From Sphingobacteriales bacterium JAD_PAG50586_3 (GTDB lineage: Bacteria > Bacteroidota > Bacteroidia > CAMBQF01): a stretch of 64,000 bases of DNA. Position numbers and translations under genes: made by a program. This document shows positions 26,386 to 35,262 of the stretch, one piece after another; the first letter of the stretch is position 1; the number at the start of each line of letters is the position of its first letter. Below the pieces are notes generated by a model. It was not told where the DNA came from, did not search any database, and saw only the letters and a program-made list of their open reading frames with translations. The stretch is taken from NCBI GenBank assembly GCA_023213195.1, contig CP096135.1:186001-250000 (forward strand). The letters are read 5' to 3'.

Positions 26386-26393
26386 TACCTTTG
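26386..26393 (+). promoter_or_regulatory. Candidate -7 element TACCTTTG
   Basis: TAnnTTTG match ending six bases before ATG 26400. It implies a leaderless or nearly leaderless transcript for the MFS gene. Confidence 0.4.
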
Positions 26394-26399
26394 CGGCGT

Positions 26400-27678
26400 A
26401 TGCAAAACCGCAATGCGCTTAAATACCTCTTTCTGGCTAATATAATATCGGGCTTTGCGCAGGGCATAAGCATGCTGGCTATACCGTGGTATTTTCAATC
26501 GGTGCTAAACGAGGAATCGCTGTTTGGGATGATATATGCTGGGGCAACCTTGTTTACCATGGTGTGGAGCTTATACTCGGGTTTGTTGGTAGACCGCTAC
26601 TCACGCAAAAGCAACTTCTTTTTTATAAACCTTATTGGCGGCGTGGTGCTGCTGGGCATTGCCACCACGGGCTTTGTTTTAGGCCACGTACCTATGCCAT
26701 TAATAGCGGCGGTGTTTGTTACCACCATGCTGGTATACAACATACACTACCCTGCCCTGTATGCCTTTGCGCAAGAAATTAGTAAGCCTGAGGATTACGG
26801 GCGGGTAAACTCGTACATAGAAATACAAGGGCAGTCTACCAGCGTAATATCGGGTGCCTTTGCGGCGTTGCTAATTAGCGGGACAACCAACGGCCACCTA
26901 AACCTGATGGGCTTTAACCTGTCTATGCCGTTTGATATTACCCCATGGCCCCTACAGGATATTTTTATGCTGAACGCGGCAACCTATTTTCTTGCGCTTA
27001 TTTGCATTTCACTTATCAAATATAAACCCCACGCAGAGCGGGTTATAGATACCGGCACCATTTACGAGCGGTTAAAAGCAGGCTTTACCTATTTAAAGCA
27101 CCACAAAAACATTTCCGTATTTGGGCAGGCATCGTTTATGGTGTTTGTAGTATTGATTGTTGAAGTACATTTTCTACTGCCATCGTACATAAACAACCAC
27201 CTTAAACTTAGTGCTGATGTGTATGCTTCGGCAGAGATATACTACGCCATTGGCGCTCTATTCGCGGGCTTTGCCATACGCAGGTTGTTTGTAAAAACCA
27301 ACGAGGTTAAGGCTGTGATAATACTCATGGTTTTAGCTGCTATATTCTTCTTTATGGCATCGGTAACCAACAGCCTGTTGCTGTTCTTTTTTATTAGTGT
27401 AATGTTTGGTGTTACCAACGCCGGTATACGGGTGCTGCGCATTACCTTGGCTGTTTAACCATGTACCCAACAATGTTATAGGCCGCACCAACTCTATCTT
27501 CAACATGAGTAATATATTCCTGCGCGCTACGCTTACCTCTATCTTCGCACTGCCGTTTTTTGCAAAAGATAATAATGTGGTGTGGGCATACGCCGGTTGC
27601 GCGTTTTTTGTACTGGTATGGATAGTGCCGTTGTTGGTGAGGTATAGGAAGATAGTGGATAATAAGGCCACTGCTTAA
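26400..27678 (+). CDS. MFS transporter (one frameshift)
   Basis: Twelve-segment major facilitator transporter. Start ATG 26400 (MQNRNALKYLF). The family loop GLLVDRYSRKSN lies between helices 2 and 3, near residues 62-73. The frame breaks at about 27450-27456, where the sequence reads ACCTTGG; with one base fewer (ACCTGG) the protein continues RITWLFNHVPNNVIGRTNSI, which fits the helix-11 region, and ends ...VRYRKIVDNKATA. Corrected length about 425 residues. Substrate unknown; the domain layout resembles MFS_3/enterobactin-exporter-like permeases, but not specifically. Confidence 0.8.
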
Positions 27679-27760
27679 TTACACATAATCACACTTCTCC
27701 ATTCGCTTAACAGCGGGTTTTTCATTTATTCACGGGGTAATATTTTTTAAAGGAGTGAAT

Positions 27761-27966
27761 GAACTTCGTTTCTTTTGGCCGCAAAAGAAACGAAACAAAG
27801 AAAACTCCCGGCTGCATTTCTCAACGACCCACTGCGAGGGCGTTCGCTAAAATCTGCAAACTCGCTCACGCTAAAGCGTGAACTCAAACAGCACAGATTT
27901 TTACGCTCACTTTCTCTGTGGCTCCCCGTTTCGAAACGCTATGCCGGATTATTGCTTACGCATAAG
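27761..27966 (-). repeat. Dispersed ~200-bp structured element, copy A
   Basis: Reverse-oriented copy of the element also found at 49291-49474, 49621-49806 and 56597-56806. It fills most of the 326-base gene-free gap between the MFS and RDD genes. The inner stem here is AAAATCTG (27849-27856) / CAGATTTT (27894-27901), where the other copies have AAAATCGG/CCGATTTT. The apical loop carries an extra TCACGC/GCGTGA hairpin. Apparent open frames in it are spurious. Confidence 0.82.
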
Positions 27967-28004
27967 TTATACCCCCGTGGAGTGCATTAATATATCTATG
28001 TAAA

Positions 28005-28655
28005 CTAAATACCCTCTCCGTCTTCTGGCTCTGGCGATGTAGGCTGATACATGGTATCCCATATTTTGGCTGCATATTGGGCTTTAACAATCACAGTTCC
28101 GGCAATATAATCGTGGATGGCCCTTTTTCTTTTGTTGGTTAACATTACAATCAACTCACTATACACCCAAATGTTGGTAGCCCACATGTAAAATGTATTA
28201 AAGTTGGGATGAAACGAACCTAGGTATTGAGCCTGTTTAAGCCAATCGCCATCAAGTGAATTAAAAACATCAGCATCGGCCTGGAATATGCTTATAACCA
28301 TCATTACAGTGCTTAGCATAGTAAGGGCAAACAACACAATGTGACGTAGAATAGCTTCTCTCCAGCCAATAGGGTTGCCGTCTATCCTTATTACTTTTAA
28401 GTTTAATACCGTTTTGCCCGGGGTGCCGCCATTGCGCTTGGTTAAATACACATGGTACCATAGGCTGAATAGTAAACTGGGAACTAGTGTAACCAAGTGG
28501 ATATATAGGCCCAGCCTGTTTGCATACAATATAGCAAAGGAAACAGGCAATACAAATACAAGGTCTAACAGCATAGAGCCAAGCCTAGGCCCAAAACCTG
28601 CGTAAATATTATCGTATACCCCATCAAGGGCCAATGGGGTCTGTTTAGTTTCCAT
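28005..28655 (-). CDS. RDD family membrane protein
   Basis: 216 residues. The RDD signature begins at GFGPRLGSMLLDLVFVLP (Arg and Asp in the first membrane helix), followed by further hydrophobic segments and the typical GGTPGKTVLNLKVIRIDG loop, then LTNKRKRAIHDYIAGTVIV near the C-terminus, which is the second part of the domain. Known members are membrane proteins of uncertain function, some linked to ion or solute transport. Start ATG 28653-28655. Transcribed on the same strand as the channel gene's region but separated from it by a palindromic element. Confidence 0.85.
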   Translation of the reverse strand: METKQTPLALDGVYDNIYAGFGPRLGSMLLDLVFVLPVSFAILYANRLGLYIHLVTLVPSLLFSLWYHVYLTKRNGGTPGKTVLNLKVIRIDGNPIGWREAILRHIVLFALTMLSTVMMVISIFQADADVFNSLDGDWLKQAQYLGSFHPNFNTFYMWATNIWVYSELIVMLTNKRKRAIHDYIAGTVIVKAQYAAKIWDTMYQPTSPEPEDGEGI

Positions 28656-28702
28656 GCCGCAATATTATATAAAAAAGCCCTTGGAATAACCTTTTACACA
28701 CC

Positions 28703-28752
28703 CCGTCAATCCTCCTAAGGCGGATTGACACCCCTCTCAAGAGGGGATAAAA
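28703..28752. repeat. Two-arm palindromic element (variable arm GTCAATCC/GGATTGAC)
   Basis: CCCCGTCAATCC-tcctaaggc-GGATTGACACCCCTCTC-aa-GAGGGG. Same architecture as the other two-arm elements. Confidence 0.65.
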
Positions 28753-28756
28753 ATTT

Positions 28757-28798
28757 CAACTCACCACTCAGCCCTCACCACTCAACACTAACTACTAG
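28757..28798 (-). repeat. Heptanucleotide array (6 units) abutting the channel stop codon
   Basis: CAACTCA, CCACTCA, GCCCTCA, CCACTCA, ACACTAA and CTACTAG in exact 7-nt phase; the last unit overlaps the stop codon (28795-28797) of the minus-strand channel gene. Confidence 0.68.
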
Positions 28799-30693
28799 TC
28801 TTCCGCAATAACAATAATCCTGTCTTCGGCGGTAAAGGTTAGTTGCTCGCTTTTAACCGGGCTTACTTTTACACCGTAGGCATTCTCACTATCGTGCGCA
28901 TTAGCTTGTATGCGGTATCCAATAGCAATTTCGCCGCGGCGTTTTGCACTTTCTAACAAGGTGTAGAACGATGTTTTTTCGCCTGCCTTAATGTAGTTGG
29001 TAATAGGCTTCAGGTAAATCTCGCTGCCTTCAGAATCCATAAGGTCTTCAAACACATCCATTAACGATTTATTTTCCGATACCTGGCTCATCATTAAACT
29101 GATTAATTTATCGCTAACAATAAAATCATCGGCCTTGGTAACCTCTGCTAAATCGCGGTTGCGTATATCCAGCATCTCGCTTACAATTTTCAGGTCTTTA
29201 TCTTCTTCCTCGCATATACGGCGTAAATGCAATAGCGATATTAAGGTATTAGAATCGGCTTCCTGCATCTCAACATCATCAGTATAACAAAGCACCTGCA
29301 CACTGTCGTATTTAGTAACGTTAAGGCTATCTAACACATCTTTAGCCGTAGTATCTGCACACTCAAACTCTATGCTGATATTTTTCAGGCCTTTAGAGGC
29401 CTCTTTTACCTCATCGGCATACTTATCAAAAGTAGAAACCACCTTCATATAAGAGCCCTGGCCTACATAGTTATCCAACTCGCGGATAATGATTTGCGCA
29501 CGCTGGTTCCAGCCCAATAACAGGGTACGCTCTGCACCCGGCTTTTCGCTGCTTAGGTTTACAATAATATCCTCATTAATATTAAAGTTGGGGTTCTTGT
29601 TTACAATAAGCGTATCATCATCTTCGGTAATAGCAATTACCTTATCGCCCGTTTGGATAACATAGTCCATAGGCGGGTTTATCTTAACGCGGCCGTCGGC
29701 AAATTCAAGGCCCATAACGGTAGAGTCTTCGTAAGAAAAAATAGCATCGGCAAAGGTTTTACCCACCAACTGCTTTTCTTCTTTAAAATATATCTCGGCC
29801 CCATCAAAATCCATCAACTCTTGGTACACCATGCTTAGGCCGCTTTGGCGCGATGTCTGCACCATAATGCGCGAAATTACATCGTCAGTTAAGATTAATT
29901 CTACCTCGTCTTTACCTACCATGTGCGCAACCTCCAGGTTTTTCTTGTCTTTAATCTCGGCCACAATATGGTAAGGCTCGGCCCTGCGTTTGGGGTTGTT
30001 AGTAATAGCCAGTATGGTTTTAATGGTTTGCGAGTCGGCATTGCCTTCTTCGGGTGCCAATATTATTATCGATTTAGACTGAAAAGGATTAGAGATTTCC
30101 AAGTCGGTTAAATCGTTAGGAGAACCACTGCGGCAAATCACTTTCATGTTTTTCATGTCGGCAATTTTATCGCGCACCTCGTCTTCCATTTCCACCTTGT
30201 CTTTATTAGCCAATATTACAATGCGGGGTTTCTTTTGATTTTCGCCCGCAATGGCCAGTTCAGATATTATGGTAAACACCTTAGACGACCAACCTAAGAT
30301 TAACGTATGGTCTTGCTCTATAACAAAGCTGCGGCCTTTGCGCATTTCTTCCAGCTTGCCCTCTATACCGCTGCCCAGCACACCAATTAAGGTTGATATA
30401 ATAAATATACCACCCAGGGTTACCATAAAGGCTACAATCCTAAAGCCCCAGCCCATATCGCCGCCCATGGTACCGGAGTCTAGCGTGCGCATTAAGCTTA
30501 CCCATACACCTTCTATAATGCCCATAGGCTCTTCGCCTTCGGGGGCTATATGAAAAGCCCATAAAATGGTACCCGCTATTAATACTACAAGAAACGAGAG
30601 CACAGCCAGCAAGCCAATCATAGCAATGGGGCCTTTGCTCATCAGGTTATCAAATTTGTAGCGAAGCTTTCCGCCCAAGGTTATTTTATTCAT
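28795..30693 (-). CDS. CASTOR/POLLUX-like ion channel with RCK/TrkA-N-like domains
   Basis: 632 residues. Membrane part: helix at about 22-48 (PIAMIGLLAVLSFLVVLIAG), a pore-loop-like region with VSLMRTLDSGTMGGD (about 65-80) and a second helix (FRIVAFMVTLGGIFIISTLIG). Two cytoplasmic nucleotide-binding-like repeats follow, the first starting HTLILGWSSKVFTIISELA and the second RTLLLGWNQRAQIIIREL, each with a Rossmann-like fold. This matches the bacterial homologues of plant CASTOR/POLLUX channels. Cation selectivity is unproven. No frameshift is seen. Confidence 0.82.
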   Translation of the reverse strand: MNKITLGGKLRYKFDNLMSKGPIAMIGLLAVLSFLVVLIAGTILWAFHIAPEGEEPMGIIEGVWVSLMRTLDSGTMGGDMGWGFRIVAFMVTLGGIFIISTLIGVLGSGIEGKLEEMRKGRSFVIEQDHTLILGWSSKVFTIISELAIAGENQKKPRIVILANKDKVEMEDEVRDKIADMKNMKVICRSGSPNDLTDLEISNPFQSKSIIILAPEEGNADSQTIKTILAITNNPKRRAEPYHIVAEIKDKKNLEVAHMVGKDEVELILTDDVISRIMVQTSRQSGLSMVYQELMDFDGAEIYFKEEKQLVGKTFADAIFSYEDSTVMGLEFADGRVKINPPMDYVIQTGDKVIAITEDDDTLIVNKNPNFNINEDIIVNLSSEKPGAERTLLLGWNQRAQIIIRELDNYVGQGSYMKVVSTFDKYADEVKEASKGLKNISIEFECADTTAKDVLDSLNVTKYDSVQVLCYTDDVEMQEADSNTLISLLHLRRICEEEDKDLKIVSEMLDIRNRDLAEVTKADDFIVSDKLISLMMSQVSENKSLMDVFEDLMDSEGSEIYLKPITNYIKAGEKTSFYTLLESAKRRGEIAIGYRIQANAHDSENAYGVKVSPVKSEQLTFTAEDRIIVIAED

Positions 30694-30895
30694 ATAAAGG
30701 TTTTTAGAGGAGTTAAATGTATTTAAAAAATAATTTTAACAATGTTAAAAAATATGTGTGAGCAATACAACAACAAGTGCAACCATTGTAGCCACAAGTG
30801 CTAAACACTAATAATATGGGCAAAAAATAGGATTTTGAAGTGTAAATAATTGCCTTATATTTACCCCTTGAAAACCTAAAAAAACAAAGATAACT

Positions 30896-31366
30896 ATGTC
30901 ATTTTTTGCAAAAATTAAACAATTTTTTGGTGCAGGCACTGTAAAAGTAACCCTTAACGCACCGGCTACATTTAATACTAACGATGGTGTTATTGAAGGC
31001 ACTGTGCACCTGGAAGCTAAAAGCGACCAAACCATTATTGACATTAAAGTGGCGCTAAAAGAAGAGTACACCACAGGCCGCGGTGATGACAAAACCACCA
31101 AAACCCTTGATATTGGCGAGATTAAACTTGCGGGCTTTGATATGAAAACCGGCGAGGTAAAAGATGTGCCTTTTAAACTAAACTACGCTTATGCCAAATC
31201 TGACAACGAAGCTTTGGCCGAAAAAGGCGGTGTTATGGGCGGCATAGGTAAATTGGGTTCTTTTGCATCGGGCGAAAAATCGGAATTTAAACTTTGGGCT
31301 ACTGCCGATGTTAAAGGTGCTGCCCTAGACCCTAACGATTATAAAGAATTGAAACGCGTTAAATAG
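30896..31366 (+). CDS. Spo0M-like (arrestin-fold) protein
   Basis: 156 residues; starts MSFFAKIKQFFGAGTVKVTL, then GTVHLEAKSDQTIIDIKVALKEEY and VKDVPFKLNYA, matching the SpoOM/Spo0M family (arrestin-like beta sandwich). Known: named from Bacillus sporulation control but widely present in non-sporulating bacteria; its function there is unclear. It is followed immediately by a heptanucleotide array and an intrinsic terminator, so it appears monocistronic. Confidence 0.85.
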   Translation: MSFFAKIKQFFGAGTVKVTLNAPATFNTNDGVIEGTVHLEAKSDQTIIDIKVALKEEYTTGRGDDKTTKTLDIGEIKLAGFDMKTGEVKDVPFKLNYAYAKSDNEALAEKGGVMGGIGKLGSFASGEKSEFKLWATADVKGAALDPNDYKELKRVK

Positions 31367-31394
31367 TTCTCAGTTGCCGGTTACCGGTTACCTG
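31367..31394 (+). repeat. Heptanucleotide array (4 units) abutting the Spo0M stop codon
   Basis: TTCTCAG, TTGCCGG, TTACCGG and TTACCTG begin at the base after the stop codon TAG (31364-31366), in exact 7-nt phase. Confidence 0.7.
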
Positions 31395-31403
31395 TAGAAA
31401 AAA

Positions 31404-31438
31404 CAAAAAGCCGTAGGTTATGCCTGCGGCTTTTTTTA
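31404..31438. terminator. Intrinsic terminator, bidirectional
   Basis: AGCCGTAGG (31409-31417) / CCTGCGGCT (31423-31431) with an A-rich 5' flank and a T7 tract. It lies between the convergent genes Spo0M and 31436-32137 and overlaps the latter's stop. Confidence 0.85.
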
Positions 31439-32137
31439 TTCGTACCAGTCAACAGTATCTTTCCTCATTCTGTTGAATTTGAAATCATCAAAGTCTTTAT
31501 AGATTGTAGTGGCGGGGTAACCTAAGTGAAGACGTTCGGTTTTAGCTATCCATGTAAGGTGAACCACGGCAACCATACTTTCAGCACCATATTTCTCAAT
31601 ACGGAACAATACATCATCATTGCCTTGATGGCGACATAGTGCAAAAAATTCGCTGCCTGATAAAATATGTGGTTGGGGTTTTGACTTGAAAAAATCAAAA
31701 AAAGAACGCTCTTTCTTTACAGTATCACCTAACTCTAAGTCAAGCTCTTTTTCGTGAGAAATTTTTTGCATTATTTCTAATGGCTCCCATGGTTCCTCTA
31801 CAAACATGCGTGGATTTTCAGTAAAAAAATCATTTAATACCCAACTGTCTACACCAACAACATCAATCTGCAAAGGTTCTCCCGGCACATCTTCCATATC
31901 ATCAATGGTTATGCCTCCGGCGGCGTATAAAAAGCAACCATTTTCCAGTTGCACATTAAACCTTAAAGTTGACCAATCCCCTCTACTGTTATTAATTTTC
32001 CATACCTGTTTTTGTGTGTCACGGTAATAGTCCTCATTTGGAGAAAACACTCCATAAACATGCCCCATGCTAACATCGCCGGGTTTTAATTCGGCAGTGC
32101 CAATTTTTAATTTATGCGAGTAGATTGTTGCTTTCAT
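31436..32137 (-). CDS. Hypothetical cytoplasmic protein (233 aa)
   Basis: Not recognised. There is no signal peptide or membrane helix. It starts MKATIYSHKLKIGTAELKPGD and contains several beta-rich segments (FNVQLENGCFLYAAGG, LRFNVQL, MVAVVHLTWIAKTERLHLG) and two tryptophan-rich loops. Base composition is slightly more AT-rich than its neighbours, and it sits just downstream of a large secreted T9SS protein gene with two bases between them, so it might be co-transcribed. A toxin-immunity or accessory role is possible but unsupported. Confidence 0.6.
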   Translation of the reverse strand: MKATIYSHKLKIGTAELKPGDVSMGHVYGVFSPNEDYYRDTQKQVWKINNSRGDWSTLRFNVQLENGCFLYAAGGITIDDMEDVPGEPLQIDVVGVDSWVLNDFFTENPRMFVEEPWEPLEIMQKISHEKELDLELGDTVKKERSFFDFFKSKPQPHILSGSEFFALCRHQGNDDVLFRIEKYGAESMVAVVHLTWIAKTERLHLGYPATTIYKDFDDFKFNRMRKDTVDWYE

Positions 32138-32139
32138 TT

Positions 32140-34137
32140 TTAATGCGCCACAACAACCTTTCTGGTAATTAACTTTCCATCAGGAGTAGATAATTTCACA
32201 GCATACAACCCATTGCTAAAATTATGTACAGGCACTTCTATGTTTTGGGTATTTCCTGTGTAGCTATATACCTGCTGCCCGCTAATGTTGAACAACTCTA
32301 TTGTGCAACTGCCTTTTATGTTGTTGGTTGAAATGCGGAGTACATCGATAGCGGGGTTTGGGTAGATGGTGAAATCATTATCCGCAATTTCATTAACCCC
32401 TGTAGCTATTGTGCTGTCTACTCCCCAGGCGTATTCTATGGTGGTAGTATCCATTACAATTTTAGCGTAGTATACATATTGAGAGTCTACATAATCGTAG
32501 TACCAATCCTCGGTAAATGTAGAGTTGTGTACTATGTTTTTAAAGTTGGTAAAATTGCCATACAAGCCGCTATCGCCCACCATAATAACCCATGTTTGCC
32601 CGCCAATGGTTGGGCATGCACTTATGCCGCTTGTAGTGTTTAAACAGTTACGGCGCACGGCAACATAGCCTTCGGCCTGGCGGCCTAACAGCCATAAGCT
32701 ATCTTCGGCCACCTCATCAAAATCGCCCGCACGCCAGTATAGCGATACGGCTGTAGAATCGAAGTCAGAACCAATAAGTGGCGGGGTAGGCTCTGGCCTG
32801 TACATTATAAGCGCCAGGTTTTTGTTTTGCGCTACGTAGGGCAGGTGTATGTTCAGGTTATTATCGTTACGCTGTTCCCAATCAGGAGTAACGTTGCCCG
32901 ATGCTGTGTAAACTGCCGTAGTGCCTACATTGGCAACACAAGGGTATTGCTGAAAACCTACCTTGCCTTTCCAAAAATCTTGTATTGACGATAGGGTTAT
33001 AGAATGGTGCTTGTAAATGGCAATATCTTGCCCGCAAATAACAGAGCTTTGCGATATACAGCTTAAAGCCTGCGACATGGACGGGAAGCTGGTATCGGGA
33101 AAAAAGACAGTGGCTCTAACAAGGCAAAATCAACATGGCCCCACATGTTAGAATCGTTAAGTAGTTGTGCGGTTTCAAACACCACATCGGGGTGAAAATA
33201 CGCGCCCGATGTCCATTGAAAAATTACTTTATCAGTATGCGCTTGCGAAGCGTTTAATATAAAACCTTCCTGTAAGGTATGCCCCACATGATAGAGGGTG
33301 TCTAGGGTTGGTGTCCACGAGTTTATTACACCATCAACAGGCAGCGTAGACGATGCAAGGAAAGGCCCCGCCGCCGATGCTTTGTTTGGCACCTCCCCAA
33401 AACCTGTAAGCAGGTATATAAGGTTGTTGTGGTTTTGCCCATAGGGGTTTATGTATTTGCCGGGGTAGTTGCGCCCTGCGGCAGGAAAGTACACCCCTTT
33501 ATCATTTGTCAATTTTAAAAAGTCTTTAAGTAAGCGCTGTGCGGCTTGTGTGGCAAGGCTTTTTATTTGTTGGTCTTGCGCAAAATCGGCTAAGGTTTAG
33601 CAAGCCGCTAAAACTGTATGGCCCATATACCGAAGAGAAGAACTCGTAAAACCCATAATCAACCTTTAACTGTAAATAGTGCTTTAGTCGTGCCTCCAAT
33701 GTTGCATCAATTGGTCTACCATACTTTTCGTGCAGCAGCCAGTCGCTACCCATCCACATTATCATGTGGTTCTCGCTCCAGTAGTTACGCATGGTATCGC
33801 CGTAATTAATCCAGTAGGGTACAGAATTTAATACAGGTAAAATTTGCGCATCGTATTCGCCATTGGTAAGAAACAAAACCCGCACCAATTCTATAATGGT
33901 AAAATCGGCTGTGGTATTGGTAGTTACCTCGTTAAGCTTACTATTTAGGATGTTGTTATCTAACGGCACATCCTGGTAAGCCTGTAAAACTAGTTTTTCT
34001 CCGTTGGGGGCAGCCAATCCGGTAGTTACATAATCAGCCTTACGCTGAGTATATGCAGGGCTTTGGGCTGATGTTATCAGTGCAAAAAAACCAAAAACAA
34101 GAATAATGATTGAGCGATAAAAGTTGACCATTTTCAA
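32140..34137 (-). CDS. Secreted T9SS type A protein of unknown family (two frameshifts)
   Basis: Signal peptide (about 24 residues, ending ITSAQ), a large helical/beta domain with the segment SENHMIMWMGSDWLLHEKYG, and a C-terminal type A sorting domain (FTIYPNPAIDVLRIS, NGLYAVKLSTPDGK). The frame is broken twice. Near 33593-33600 the coding strand reads ACCTTAG, where one base fewer gives GLLNLADFAQDQQIKSL. At 33097-33105 (CCC/T6) one base more gives LSFFPDTSFPSMSQALSC. Corrected length about 665 residues. I recall similar proteins in the phylum with no assigned function; the conserved Trp/His-rich N-terminal domain suggests an enzyme. Confidence 0.75.
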
Positions 34138-34188
34138 ATATAAACATTAAAAATACTAAATTGCTAAACATATAAATTTTCATAAAAA

Positions 34189-35148
34189 ATGAACCGGCTA
34201 ATACCTATTATACTACTTCTTTCATTTTACCTATCGGGCTTTGCACAAAATCCCGAACTAAACATCCACAATAAAAAGTTGGCAGATTTTATTATGATTG
34301 AAAAGAAAGCCGGTGGAGAAATATTTGCAAGCAAATCAAATCATATATCAGGAAAAGGCATAGCCCAACCTCTAATTTTTAAGCATAAAGAGAAAAATTT
34401 ACCCTACTTATTCACCTATTATTTTTTCTACAAAAGCGATTCTACTATTAGCTACATATTATACGAGTGGGATAACACCAATATTGTAGGATATGATGAT
34501 GTAACCATTATGCCTGAAAAAGAACTTAAAGCCCTGATAAACAAATACAGCACACTAACCAATTACATTACCAATATATACGGCCCAAGTAAAAGCACAG
34601 GCAGCTTAGATGGATTATCTGAAATAGCCACCAAAGGCATTCAGAAAAATGACACATGGCAGCCTAACGACAGCACAGAGATTGAGATGTACACTTATTT
34701 ATCAAGCAAAAACGAAAAGAAAGGGATGATATCAGTTAGCCCAACATACCGTATACGGCTTTATGTGCGCAATACAAAACCAAGTACTAACAAAAGTGCT
34801 TTACCTAAGCCCGACGACCATACTATTGAAGCCTTAGACAGTACCGCCCGCTTGTTTTTTAAAGACCTTGCCGACAAAAATTACGAAGGGGCTAAAACCC
34901 ACATTTCTGATTTAATAATTAAAAGTGTAACAACGAAAAAACTAGAAGACCTTGCCAACAATATCAGGTATAACGATGGAATTTCTATATACATGACAGG
35001 GGTGCAGCAAACTGCCAATGGAGAGGATTACTTAATGATTAAATACAAATATGACAACGACGCTGAATCGCCACCTAAAGACCTAATTAATGTGTTGTTT
35101 GATAATAGAAAAAAAATAGCTACTATTAAGCCTACCCAACGGTTTTAA
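34189..35148 (+). CDS. Hypothetical secreted protein (319 aa)
   Basis: Signal peptide (about 19 residues, ending SGFAQ), then a lysine- and threonine-rich body. The last third (from LDSTARLFFKDLADKNYEGA) resembles a short helical plus NTF2-like layout. No lipobox and no T9SS tail. AT-rich relative to neighbours. Function unknown. Confidence 0.65.
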   Translation: MNRLIPIILLLSFYLSGFAQNPELNIHNKKLADFIMIEKKAGGEIFASKSNHISGKGIAQPLIFKHKEKNLPYLFTYYFFYKSDSTISYILYEWDNTNIVGYDDVTIMPEKELKALINKYSTLTNYITNIYGPSKSTGSLDGLSEIATKGIQKNDTWQPNDSTEIEMYTYLSSKNEKKGMISVSPTYRIRLYVRNTKPSTNKSALPKPDDHTIEALDSTARLFFKDLADKNYEGAKTHISDLIIKSVTTKKLEDLANNIRYNDGISIYMTGVQQTANGEDYLMIKYKYDNDAESPPKDLINVLFDNRKKIATIKPTQRF

Positions 35149-35262
35149 AACAAATTACTATATATGTAAAATGGTGATTTAAATATTTAATTGCAGTTTT
35201 TTCTTATTTGCTTAATAATTTTATAACTTCACCACCAGTCAACTCATTTTGCCAATTACTCT